Of a DNA stretch of 64,000 nt, positions 21,401 to 33,000 are shown one piece after another; the first letter of the stretch is position 1; each line of letters opens with the position of its first letter. Source of the stretch: Symsagittifera roscoffensis (Eukaryota > Xenacoelomorpha > Acoela > Convolutidae); assembly GCF_963678635.1 (NCBI RefSeq), contig NC_087063.1, positions 33,726,682 to 33,790,681 of the forward strand, written 5' to 3'. Made by a program: the position numbers and the translations under genes. The notes under the pieces are model-generated. The model was given only the letters and a program-made list of their open reading frames with translations. It had not been told where the DNA came from and did not search any database.

Positions 21401-22735
21401 GTTCTGAGTAGCTTTAGCTGAAAACATTGAACCACCATGTTGGAAAAAAATATAAATTTCCGGCAACCGGAATCGCAAAAAATCTGGTATTTTATCGTTT
21501 TCTGAGAGAAACTCAAGTCTATGAAAACAGTTTTTTAGTTTAAGATAGCGTTCAAGATAATCTAGCTTTAGTTTTCACAAAAAGATATTTTTTAGCATCT
21601 ATCGTAAAATTGGTGAGGGGTTTGAGTTCAATAAGTTGCACACCATGCGGAACGAAACTCACGAGCCGAAAAGCAAAGAACAAACAACTCTTAAGATTTT
21701 GATGAAGTAGCATCTGCTTGATCCCTCTTCTTCCGTTTCACTAGTGCCTTGCTCCTTGTTTGTGAGGGTCTGTTCTTGGCTGATCTTTTCCGTCCTGGTA
21801 GATATCTGTGGTTCTCCAGTACTAGTCTTAGCGACTTCAAATCCACGGCACTAACTTGGTGATGCTCCGAACACTCCCTCATCAACTCGGGCTCGTGTTT
21901 TCACGCCCTCTTCGAAAAAAGGTAATTGGTCACGGAAATGATTAAAATGCCCGTTCGTCTCAGCGCTTCCTCGAAGTCGGGCAGGCCTTTTCTCCTCCAA
22001 TATGCCATCGCCATGATTTTCGCACTTCTCGTCAGGTTGAGGGTAATTTCGACACTACCGGGTCGATAGTTGCTTAGTCTCTGGCTGCTAATTGAATTGT
22101 CGAAGATGTCGTGCTACACCAGAACGTCTTTTCTTGAATGCAGGAGGCCCTTGTCTAGAGAAGTTGCAAGTTCTCCTCCCTTTTGTTTGTATTTGGATTG
22201 ACATATTGTCCGCGAATAGTCGTCTGTATTGTTTAATAGACCCTTCTTTCTTCCGATTCCAGATCATTGACGTTTTGGTGTAGCAAACTAGCGGCTACAA
22301 TGTAAGCCATTCTGGCTCTGACAGAAAGACGCGAAAAGTAAAGGAATAAAAATTTCGATGTAAAAATTGTATTTTGAAACTCTGTATATATCTTTGTACA
22401 ATTTTGTCAAAAAAGAAGACAAATTAGAATAATTCTGTACCATTTTTTCTTCACATTTGGGATAGAAAAAACGTCAGAGTACCCGAGGTTACAAATAGGA
22501 GTCGTTCATCATATAATTTTTTGCAGCTGAACTCTGTATATATACAGGGATTGCAGCTAAACTCTGTATATATCTTTGTACAACTTTTTCAAAAAAGAAG
22601 ACAAATTAGAATAATTTTGTACCATTTTTTCTTCACATTTGGGCTAGAAAAAACGTCAGTTCCCGAGGTTACAAATAGGAGTCGTTCATCATATAAATTT
22701 TTAAAATCTTTGAATTTTTCTTGATATTGTAGTGA
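18428..22735 (-). pseudogene. Penelope-like element copy B2
   Basis: Colinear with B1: 3' tail, endonuclease (19229-18957, VIYKISYCGFNSTYVGQ, second Cys of the insert replaced by Phe), YEEN at motif C near 19720, motif B (20072-19812, GLAIGASLAITLTNLW), N-terminal block (21334-21020) and basic region (21885-21691). It differs from B1 by an internal tandem duplication near its 5' end (22380-22702) and by an added segment near 21110-21150. It shares the YEEN substitution and the motif A duplication with B1. Confidence 0.75.
22380..22702 (-). repeat. Tandem duplication private to B2
   Basis: Two copies of about 140 bp (roughly 22380-22518 and 22565-22702) both run from CTCTGTATATATCTTTG through GAGTCGTTCATCATATAA. 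B1 and B3 have one copy, so the duplication arose after the B units multiplied. Confidence 0.75.
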
Positions 22736-24927
22736 TAGTGTTGATCTTCGGCCTCTCCCTGCAAATATACAAAGCCTCTAGAGTCAGTAGCTTATGAGTG
22801 TTGGCTGTTTGGTCTATAATCTCTGACTTCAGCGCAGCAGTACCGTCTAACAAGTGTTGCCATACTGGGGAATCCCCTTTGCAGCGTTCATCGACCCTCG
22901 TGGCTAAATGTCGGACTGTCTGGTCAATATAGGTGGAGTTACATTCACTACATGTAAGCTTGTACACAACTTTGGATCTCAGTTCACCAGCAAAGGAAGT
23001 TTTGAGGGATGGCAAGCATGTTTTCAATTTTCTTGTTGTAGAAATTATTTGTGCCCCGGATATTAGCCGAACCTTTGCAGCTAACAGTTGAGATGGATTG
23101 CCTCGATATTGCATTGTAAGAAGGGGGCTGAGTGTTTCAACCATTTATCATTTCTCGGTTCTGATGCCTTCACCTCTAAATTTTTCTTTCCCTCAATGAT
23201 CATGTTAAGAGTTCCAAACACTACCTTGTCCGACCAACTTTTCGGATATTGATTTTCAATCCATTGCTTCCGATTTTTTTCCAATACCTGGTCAAAGTCT
23301 TTCCATGTTGATTAAAACCCTATGAACCGTCCCTTCAATAACGTTTCTTTTGTACTGCAAATGTGCGCAGCCTCAGAAAATTAGAATGGTGCCGGTATCA
23401 GTGTGTTTTCGGTACAAACCACATGTGACTTTTTTTCCTGAATCCACGTTGACATTTAATTCCGAAAAGGACAAATTACCGTCACTATCAAGTTCTTCTA
23501 TGGTGAACTGCAAGTTTGGATGCAACTTATTGGCAGCCTCGAGAACTATCCCAGGATTGCCCTTGACCCTTCTAACTAGGTCGTCCACATATCTTAGAAA
23601 AACTTTAACACCAATCACAGTCCGATCTGTTTCCTGTTGTTTTTTGCAAGTCATGCAATACCATACTGTTTCAGCGATTTCTGCGTATTTGAATTCAGAT
23701 ATGTCACCACACCCTAAGTGGTACCAATTCAAACAAGCTTCGCATTCTACCCCTTTTGCCCGATATGTCAACTTTTTCTGACATCTAGGGCACACGTCCT
23801 TGTTACCCTCATTTATCTTTAATGCAGGTTCGTACACTTTGGGCCACAAATTGGCCAATATTACTGCAAGGGAGGCGCCCATTGCTAAACCGTTTTTTGG
23901 TTCATATCACAAATCATTGCATTCAAAGTGTACCTTACTCACTGCCAAATTCAGTAGTTTTTTCATAGTCGTGCGAGATGTTTCCGGAGGGTTGATTTGC
24001 TCATAAAATCTCCTCAGGGCTATTTCAATCGCTTTCTTGAGCGGGACATTAGTGTACAAACTCTTTACATCAGGGGAGTTTATACTCTCCTCAGAGTCCA
24101 ATTCAGTTTTCTCCAAGATCTCCCAGGCCATTTGAGTGTTCGTTTCTATGTTTTCCCACTCAATTTCATCAAAGTACTTTTCCAATGTTTTATTTAGGTT
24201 GTCATATAAGCTATCAGTTAAAGAAATGACGGGACGAAATGGTGTGCCTTGTTTGTATACTTTTTCTAATCCATACAGCCTAGCCAGCTGCGCTCCCGTT
24301 GATCTCAACCTAGTATACAGCGCTTCGTTCATCTCGTCCTTCTCTTTCATGGCGAGTGATTCTTTGTTTATGTTCTTTTCAATTTTCATAATCACGCTGT
24401 GTGTCAGATTCTTCCTCTCACTAAATTGTTCTGCCTGTAATAAATCTTTCAGTTTTTTCTCATATGTCTCCTTTCTCATTACACAAAAACTCCCCCCTTA
24501 TCAAACGGCACTGCCAGACGACCGTTGTCCATCAATACTTTCTGGATTTTTCAACAACTTTGTCAGAGGGTCTGTTTCACATTCTTAGCACATGTCTTTG
24601 CAGCTGCTTCAATCTCACATAATTTTTCTCTGGGTATTCTATTCAACTTCAGTTCAGACAAAAACAAAAAACTATCAATGTCAGCAAGGAAGTGCATTTT
24701 ATTGAATTAGTTTCGTACCGGATGTTTTGGCCCAAAACTTAAGACTTCCCGCACCCAAAGCGGCACAATCCCTTCATCTAAAATTCTAATTGACCTTTCA
24801 TCCAAGTTTTTTTATGGTCTATCCTGTCTTTCCATAAAATTTTCAAGCTTTCTCTTGTGTCGGCTTATCAGGCTATTGACACTACACCTTGCTTGCCGGC
24901 TCAGATAGATTTTTACCGAACCCCCTC
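22736..24927 (-). pseudogene. Penelope-like element copy A3a, the nearest to intact
   Basis: One reading frame continues from 24479 to about 23300, broken only by a TGA at 23907-23909 and another at 23373-23375. It contains YGLEKVYKQGTPFRP, SPDVKSLYTNVPLKKA (motif A), GLAMGASLAVILANLWP (motif B), a complete C4HC3 finger, FLRYVDDLVRRVKG (motif C) and SELNVNVDSGKK. The linker and endonuclease follow in frame 23144-22701 (VVYKLTCSECNSTYIDQT ... LLTLEALYICRERPKINT). It is the best single exhibit for domain order RT(1-B)-PHD-RT(C-E)-linker-GIY-YIG. The first TGA is shared with A2a and A2c. Confidence 0.85.
23646..23792 (-). other. PHD-type C4HC3 zinc finger between RT motifs B and C (copy A3a)
   Basis: In the uninterrupted frame 23882-23373, counting from the Met of motif B, the ligands are Cys31, Cys34, Cys47, Cys50, His55, Cys58, Cys76 and Cys79, with Trp53 and Trp74. 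YVDD follows at residues 98-101 (23580-23591). All eight ligands lie in one open frame with RT motif B upstream and motif C downstream, so this is a true in-frame insertion and not a neighbouring gene. PLE RTs as I know them have only a short stretch between motifs B and C. Confidence 0.9.
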
Positions 24928-26050
24928 GGATCTCAGTTCACCAGCAAAGGAAGTTTTGAGGGATGGCAAGCATGTTTTCATTTTTCTTGTTGTAAAAATT
25001 ATTTGTGCCGCGGATATTAGCCGAACCTTTGCAGCTAACAGTTGAGATGGATTGCCTCGATATTGCATTGTAAGAAGGGGGCTGAGTCTTTCAACCATTT
25101 ATCATTTCTCGGTTCTGATGCCTTCACCTCTAATTTTTTCTTTCCCTCAATGATCATGTTAAGAGTTCCAAACACTACCCTGTCCGACCAACTTTTCGGA
25201 TATTGATTTTCAATCCATTGCTTCCGATTTTTTCCAATGCCTGTTCAAAGTCTTTCCATGTTGATGAAAACCCTATGAACCGTCCCTTCAATAACGTTTC
25301 TTTTGTACTGCAAAGGTGCGCAGCCTCTGAAAATTAGAATGGTGCCGGTATCAGTGTGTTTTTGGTACAATTCACATGTGACTTTTTTTCCTGAATCCAC
25401 GTTGACATTTAATTCCAAAAAGGACAAATTACCGTCACTATCAAGTTCTTCTATGGTGAACTGCAAGTTTGGATGCAACTTATTGGCAGCCTCGAGAACT
25501 ATCCCAGGATGGCCCTTGACCCTTCTAACTATGTCGTCCACATATCTTAGAAAAACTTTAACACCAATCACAGTCCGATCTGTTTCCTGTTGTTTTTTGC
25601 AAGTCATGCAATACCATACTGTTTCAGCGATTTCTGCGTATTTGAATTGAGATATGTTACCACACCCTAAGTGGTACCAATTCAAACAAGCTTCGCATTC
25701 TACCCCTTTTGCCCGATATGTCAACTTTTTTTGACATCTACGGCACACGTCCTTGTTACCCTAATTTAGCACATGTCTATGCAGCTGCTTCAATCTCACA
25801 TAGTTAGTTTCGTACCAACTTCATTGAATTAGTTTCGTACCGGATGTTTTGGCCCAAAACTTAAGACTTGCCGCACCCAAAGCGGCAAAATCCCTTCATC
25901 TAAAATTCTAATTGACCTTTCATCCAAGTTTTTTTAATGGTCTATCCTGTCTTTCCAAAAAATTTTCAAGCTTTCTCTTGTGTCGGCTTATCAGGTTATT
26001 GACACTACACCTTGCTTGCCGGTTCAGATAGATTTTTACCGAACCCCCTC
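24928..26050 (-). pseudogene. Penelope-like element copy A3b, internally deleted
   Basis: The 25748-25245 frame has the finger (CRRC, CEAC, WYHLGC, WYCMTC; the second residue of the first knuckle differs), intact FLRYVDDIVRRVKG and ELNVNVDSGKK. Immediately upstream of the finger the sequence jumps from CTAATTTAGCACA to the N-terminal region (TGTCTATGCAGCTGC), deleting RT motifs 1 to B. The lower junction at 24927/24928 uses the endonuclease-type linker where the other junctions use the A-prime-type linker. Confidence 0.8.
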
Positions 26051-27239
26051 GGATCTCAGTTCAAGAGCAAAGAAAGTTTCGATGGATGCCAAACTTGTGT
26101 TTATTTTTCTTGTTATAAATTTTTTTTGTGCCTCGGATATTTGCCGAATCTTTGCAGCTAACAGTTGAGATGGATTAGCTCGGTATTGCATTATAAAAAG
26201 GAGGGGGGTGAGCATTTCAAGGATTTATCATTTCTCGGTTCTGATGCCGTCAACTCAAAATTTTTTCCCCTCAATGATCTTGTTAAAAGCTTCAAACACT
26301 ACCCTGTCCGACCAGTTTTCGGATATTGATTTTCAATCCATTGTTTCAGATTTTTTTTCAATGACCGGTCAAAAATCTCCCATTTTGAGGTACTTCTAAA
26401 ATCCCTAAGGACCGTCCCTTCATCAACGTTTCTTTTGTATTGCAAAAATGCGCAGCCGCTAAAATTTAAAATGGTGCAGGTATCAGTGGGTTTTCGCTAC
26501 CACCCTTATGTGACCTCTTCTCCTGAGTCCACGTTGACATTTAAATCCAAAAATGCCAAATTACCATTACTATCAAGTTCTTATATGGCGAACTGCAAGT
26601 TTGGACGCAAATTCTTGGCAGCCTCGAGGACTACCCCAGGATTGCCCTTGACAGTTTCAACTATGTTTTCCACATAACTTAGAAAACTCTAAAACCATTC
26701 TGAGTCCGATCTGCTTCTTGTGGTTTTTTTTTGCAATTCATGCAAAACCATACTGTTTCAGGGATGTTTGCGTATTTGGATTCCGATATGATATCACACC
26801 CTAAGTGGTACCAATTCAAACAAGTATCGCTTTCTCCCACTTTAGTTCGATATGTCACCTTTTCCTGAGATCCATGGCAGAATTCCTTGTTATCCTCATT
26901 TAGCACAATCAATTTTGGAAATTCTTTCATTAATGCAGGTTTGTATTCTTTGAGCATCAAGTTGGCCCCCAATGAGAGGCTCCCATTGCTAAACCGTCTT
27001 TTTGTACATACCACAAACCATTGCCTTTAAAGTGTGCCGTACTCTCTGCCAAACTTATTAGTTTTTTTGATAGTTTTGCGAGATATTTACGGAGGATTGA
27101 TTTGCTCATAGAACCTCCTCGGGGCTATTTTAACAGCTTTCTTGAGCGGGTCATTAGTGTATAAACTCTTTGCATCAAGGGGTATTGTACTCTCATCAAA
27201 GTCCAAATTCTGTTTTCTCCAAGATCTCCCTGGCCACTC
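26051..27239 (-). pseudogene. Degenerate Penelope-like element copy A3c (A-prime subfamily)
   Basis: Nearly identical to A2b/A2d over its length. The 27014-26679 frame carries the damaged finger (CHGS, ESDTC, CLNWYHLGC, WFCMNC), followed by a frame break before motif C. The upper end joins B3 at about 27239. Confidence 0.7.
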
Positions 27240-30200
27240 AACATTTTTTAACGTATAATCAGACCGACAAAACTATCATGGAGGGACTTGAGAGTTTAAA
27301 TTACGCATTTTTTTGATCATTACTGCGTCATCTGTTTTAAAATATTAAAATTTTTTTGAAATGGTCATCGATCATAAAAATATTCTAAGACAAGGTCTCT
27401 ACAAAGTTTTAACAATTCAACCAATCAGAACTTCGCAAATTTGAAATTCGCGCAAAGTTGCCTCATCTTACTTCATCAGACTTATGTTTCTGAGACAACA
27501 GTTTTTTTAATTGAGTCAAAACCAAGTTTTAATTTTCAATTTGTCTTATTTTCCAATTTCGAGACATGTGGTTTTTTTATTTTGAAATTTATATACTTAT
27601 GCATCAGCCAAAAAATTGTTTTTGGAACGATAACTTATGGGTCAGTTCCCTGCTCCTGAACTCATTGCGCGTGTTTAGTTCTGGTCTCTTCTTCCAGATA
27701 AGACTTGTTTCTAAAGTCAGTAGCTTGATGTTGGTGTTAGCGTGGTTTGTAAACTCCCATGACATTCCTGCGCTCGTGCCCTCATTTTCACACCGTCTTT
27801 GATGTTGTCCTACGGGCGAGTCTTCATTCCGGTCTTCGTCAGTACTAGTGGTTAGATATCGAACTATTTGACCAACATAGGTGGAATTACATCCACAACA
27901 TGAAATCTTGTATTGACTTTTGCTTTTAAATGACGTGAAAAAGAAGATTTCAATGATAGTAGGCCGGTTTTCTCTTTTCTGGCGTTGAAAACAATTGGTG
28001 CCCTGATTATATTTCTCACCTTATTTGAAAATGTCAATTTTTGATTGCCTCAGCACTGCACCATCATCAAGGTTGCGGTGTCTGTATTATCAATATACCT
28101 TGATGTATGGCTCATGTTGACTTTCCATTAGATTAGTCTGTTAAGGGTCCTTGGGAATGTCTTATCTGTCCAAAGATTCTGGGTATTGGTTGTCAAGCTA
28201 ATGTTTTCTAGTTATCTTCATGTCCTCATCGAACTTATTCCAAAATGAACTGCTTCTGAAAATTCGATGAGCTGCGCCATCTATCATGTTAATCTTCTAA
28301 TGGACTGAAGCTCAGCTCCTAAAATTGAGAATTGTCCCTGCATCAGTTGGTTTTTGATACCATCAAGGCTTGCCTTTCTAAGTGTGGCAAACTTACCGTT
28401 AATGTCAGGAAAGGCTAAGTTTTTTTTTCTGGTTAGCCTTTCCTATAGTAGACTGCTGATTAGGATGTAATTGATTTGCAGCGTTTAACAATTCTTCTGG
28501 ATCTCCTTTCACAGTTCTCACGATATTTTCCTCGTACCTTAGAAAGAGTCTTATTTCACCTTTGTGTTGGCTTCTTTCTTTCATTTCACAGCATGCCGAG
28601 CAACACCAAACGGTACAAGTTATCTTTGTATAATCAGTTTCTTGAAGCTTACTAAATTTTTGATGGAACCAAATGAAACAATTTTCTTACTCAACGCCTT
28701 TCTGCTCCTGCTCATGAAATTTTCTGAGTGCAATGTCGATAGCGTCTCTGAATGGAAGATTAGATCGTGAGACTTAAGTTTCTGAGACATTAATTATATC
28801 ACCTGATGAGAAACCATTAACATCTAGAGAATGTATGATGTCATCAGAGTCTAATTCAATCTTCTCAATAATCTCTCTTGTGCTTCTAGTGTGTTTATTT
28901 CTATGTTCGCTCCCTCATTTTAATCAAAATGTTCGGCCAGTGTTTTGTTCAAATTCTCATATTATTTTCCAGGCAGAGAGAGAACAGGGCCTAGTGGTAT
29001 GTCTTTCTTGTGTGCTTTTGAAAACGAGCCGGTTGACTATCTCTTGACCTCAGTGTATGGTTGTTCACTTAGATCACTGCTCTTTTTCACTCTCAACAGC
29101 TTCTAGTTAATGTTTTCCTCAATTTTTAACACCATCGAGTCATCAGTGTTAATCATTGCTGTAAGTTGGTCTGAATCTTAAAGTTCTAGCAGTTTGGCTT
29201 AATTTTATATTTTTTCATGATACAAAACTTAACCCCTTTATCGAATTGCACTATTAAAGATTGTTGTTTTTTGGGATTTTTTCTAGCAGATGGTAACTGT
29301 TTCACTCGCTTTATCTAGTCTTTTGCTGCGGATTCAATCTCACACAACGAATCCACTGTTACGATCTGGTTTTCCAGTTCGGACAAAAATGTCCACAACA
29401 GCCAAAAAATGAATTATTTTGATATTATCCCGAATCGGGTGTTTGTGTTCTAGGAATAAAACTTCTTGTATCGACCTTGTTTAATCAATCTCTCTAAAGC
29501 TAATACTGACCTGTCAAATTCTTTGCCTAACGGTCTATCTTGTTTTTCTGAAAGTTATTTGATTTTTTTCTGGGTTTCATTCACTGTGCTTGAATTTTTT
29601 CCTATCACACGTATAATGAAGCGCAAAACTGACGGCCAAGTTTTTTCATACCCCCCTTGCTGCACTACAAATTTTGCTTTCCTTAACTTGTCGCTTTGAG
29701 TCTTCTCGTCAATTCTAGCCTTATTTTTTGAGTTCTGAGTAACTTTAGCTGAAAACATTGAACCGCCTTCTTCGAAAAAAAAAATGTTTTCCGGCACTCG
29801 GAATCGCAAAAAGTCTGATATTTTATCGTTTTCTGAGAGAAACTCAAGTCTATGAAAACAATTATTTAGTTTAAAATACCGTTCAAGATAATCTAGCAAT
29901 AATTTTTACGAAAAAATAGTTTTTAGCCTCTGTCGTAAAAATGGTGGGGGTTTGAGTTCAATAATTCGCACACCACGCGGAACGATCCTCACGAGGCGCA
30001 AAGCAAAGAACAAACAACTCTTAAGATTTTGATGAAGTAGCATCTGCTTGATCCCTCTCCTTCCGTTTCACAAGTGCCTTTATCCTTGTTTGTGAGGGTC
30101 TTTACTTGGCTGATCTTATCCGTCCTGGTAGATACCTCTGGTTCTCCACTACTAGTCTTAGTGACTTCAAATCCACGGCACTATCTTGATGATACTCCGA

Positions 30201-30889
30201 ACACTCTATCATCAACTCGGGCTCGTGTTTTCACGTCCTCTTCGAAAAAAGGTTTTTGGTTAAGGGAATGACCAAAATGACCGTTCGTCTCAGCGCTTGC
30301 TCGATGTCGGGCAGGCCCTTTCTCCTCCATTGTGCCAATGAACGGCTTGTGCACTTCTCGTCTTTATATAATTAAGGGTAAATTCAACACTAGCGGGTCG
30401 ATAGTTGTTTAATTTCTGCCTGCTAATTGAATTGTTGAGGATGTCATGCTACATCGGAACGTCTTTTCTTGAATGCAGGAGGCCCTTGTCTAGAGAAGTT
30501 GCAAGTTCTCCTCCCCTTTAATTGTATTTGGATTGATTTAATGTCCGGGAATAGTCGTCTGTATTGTTGAATAGACCCTTCTTTCTTCCGATTCCAGATT
30601 CTTCACATTTTGGTGCAGCAAACAAGCGGCTACAATGTAAGCCATTCTGGCTCTGACAGAAAGACGCGAAAAATAAAGGAATTAAAATTTCAATTTAAAA
30701 AATTTATTTTGAAATTCTGTATATATCTTTGTATAATTGTTTCCAAAAAGAAGCCAAATTACAATAATTATGTACCATTTTTTTTCCTATTTGAGCTAGG
30801 AAAAAAATCAGAGTACCCGAGGTTACAAATAGGAGTCGTTCGTCATATATATTTTTAAAATCTTTGATTTTTTCTTGATATTGTAGTGA
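27240..30889 (-). pseudogene. Penelope-like element copy B3
   Basis: Colinear with B1 and B2 but with a deletion near 28703 that fuses the finger region directly to the motif A region, removing motif B and the first of the duplicated motif A copies. It keeps the YEEN-type motif C area (about 28520), endonuclease traces near 27850-28000 and the N-terminal block near 29550-29900. At 30889 the homology to B1/B2 ends and single-copy-looking DNA begins. This is the outer edge of the array. Confidence 0.75.
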
Positions 30890-31199
30890 AAATGATAAAA
30901 ATGATATGATTAAGGTTGACGTGATTAAATTTAAACTCAATACGGGTTACATTTTCTCAATAAAAACACCCTACTCGAAACGAGAAGAATTATACTATTT
31001 TCAGGCAAATTTTTTCGCTATTCTTTAGTTTTTAAAACTATGAACAAAAACAATATATGAAAAAATGTATTGTATTACTAAAAACAAATTGCGTCAAAGT
31101 TTGTTCTGTCATTTATTGTGCCGAGTCGCAATCTGTATTGCCAGTGAGATTCTGTGTTGAAAAACTGCCGCTCGGGGTTTCTCACTACATATGCTGTTT
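30890..31199. other. Sequence flanking the PLE array
   Basis: No gene recognised. AT-rich sequence between the edge of the PLE array and the next retroelement relic. Confidence 0.5.
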
Positions 31200-33000
31200 C
31201 TTACAAAACTTGCACAATATTTTACGTACTGAGGGCGGCCGCGCCCTAAGTCTCAAAAACTAGGCGTTACAAAAAGCCATAATCTTTTTAGTCTAAGCAA
31301 TTAAAAATTTTTGTGCTTTTCGGCTTCAGCAGCCGCCCTACGAGGTTACGAACCGACCTCGCACTAATCCTTCTGAGGGCTACGGAGTCTACCATCGCTA
31401 CATCTTACAAGAACGGCTTACCATCAAGCCGTGGAACGAGCGTGAAACCGTAGTTGGTCGCTTCTGAGTGGTCCTGTAGAGATGTCGTGGGCCTGAAAGA
31501 GGAAGATAATTTCTGCTTTACAAGGGCATACAGGTTTTAATACCGACGGAGTCTCCTTGCACTTTTTAGGTAAGAAAAGCCGTAGTTACCCTCTTTTGTA
31601 TCGTGATTTCTGCATACGTAATTAAGCCGTTCGAAAATTTTAGAGACTAATCGAAGTCCTATTGCCATTCTGACTTGTTGGGTCGATAGTTTTAGCCCTA
31701 GATTTTTGGACGGGTAAACGTTCAACCATTGGGAGTCAAATCTATCCTGCAACGTGTTTTCCTGAGCCATTTCAAATTGTCTAAAATCAAAAGACCGTTT
31801 AAGAGCATCATTAAAAGTTCCAGCCACATCCTCAACACTGAAAGTTTTGCTTAGGACATTTTTGCTCCTACTGCTGGGGCTAAGAAAGCGAGTGTAGCTG
31901 GTAGACACAGGAAGAAACACCTACCGCTGCTGGGAGATTTGCTTTTAAAAACTAGATTTCTTTCCTTCTCACATTAATCAACTTTCATAACGAGATTCTT
32001 AGTATTTTGTCGTAGTTCCAAAAAATTTTTGGCGAAAACACAATGGCTCATACGCAAAAACTATAAAGTTTTTGGTAGGCTAAAGCAATTTTGTTGAAGT
32101 TGAAAAACGTAATGGGAATTTACTTTGTCAATTACATTCAAAAATTTCTAAGCTACTCATTTTATTTTCAAGCTATTTTTTTCGACAAAGCTCGTTAACG
32201 GGAGATCCTTGTATAAAAACTGTTTCTTTGATTTAATTTTTTTTGGTTTTTTTCGGATTTGTATTAAGATTGAAGTACATTGTGCACTTGTGATCGGTCC
32301 CATAAAAAACGAAGGTTGCTTTTTCAGTGTTCAAGCTCATATGGTAAGTTTGTTCCGACTTCGGAATCTTTTGAATTTCCCGAGTACTACCTTCGAGTCG
32401 TCGGCTAATGTTCTATCATCTAAACGCCAGATGTTATTTTGGACTCTAGTTTAACTTAGATTACTGTAGGCGCAATGAGTGTACTTGTTCAATTCTGGAT
32501 GATTTGAAAAAAAAACATGAATCAGCCTTGTTTCTCTGTTTCGAGAGCTAAAACGTTCTTGAAACCAGGTTTTTTTTAAAAAAAGCGAATTTTGGGTTAC
32601 CAATGCGCTCAATTAGGTTTCTAAAAGGTTGTGCAGCTGTTTACGCTCACGTGTAATGCCGCATGCAACCTGCAGAATTCGCAAAAAAATTTGTTGCTCG
32701 GAGAGGGACTTGCTTCTAGCGCATACAGATGCGATAGGTCCTAACGTGCTTGCTACGGCGGTTGATCTCAACCTTCCGTAAATCTTTATGAGGGTGATAT
32801 GCTTTGCGCTGAAAAGGAAACATCTTATGGGTTCGGGCATTTTGCCAAATCCAAAAAAGTTTATCAGCCAATTCAGCGATTTCAAATTATTAAGTCCTGC
32901 ACTGCCATTTGACTTCCTAGCAAGATCTATAACAGTTTGGAGAACTATTTTATCAAGACGTGCTGCTGATCCATTCGGAGAAACGCTCTGTATAGTTTAA
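31200..33000 (-). pseudogene. Decayed non-LTR-like reverse transcriptase relic
   Basis: Pieces of one protein lie in minus-strand order. At 32885-32613, FSAKHITLIKIYGRLRST corresponds to the GA-x-LTAL-KKDGG-x-RPIAVG core of an invertebrate RT family, followed by SLSEQQIFLRILQVA in place of the PQQLGVGV-type block. At 31920-31537 there is QWLNVYPSKNLGLKLS and VRMAIGLRL. At about 31480-31380 there is GFTLVPRLDGKPFL, a stop, then DVAMVDSVA, which fits the PD-(D/E)XK-like tail of that family. Frames are broken repeatedly. The C-terminal fragment at 581-1052 is from a related element. Assignment rests on remembered family motifs. Confidence 0.6.

Larger units (their letters stand above)
2728..30889 (-). 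repeat. Threefold tandem array of composite PLE units
   Basis: Read on the minus strand, the array is B3-A3-B2-A2-B1-A1. The B segments at 8331-12391, 18428-22735 and 27240-30889 align along almost their whole length with high similarity by eye. The A clusters between them (2728-8330, 12392-18427, 22736-27239) contain variable numbers of head-to-tail PLE copies. Repeat period is about 8-10 kb. The upper edge is sharp: homology of B3 to B1 and B2 stops at ...TATTGTAGTGA (30889), where B1 and B2 continue into the endonuclease end of an A copy. Confidence 0.85.

Noticed and set aside
1-31000. CRISPR-like array
   Set aside because: The repeats are kilobase-scale retroelement copies and short duplications, with no regularly spaced short direct repeats.
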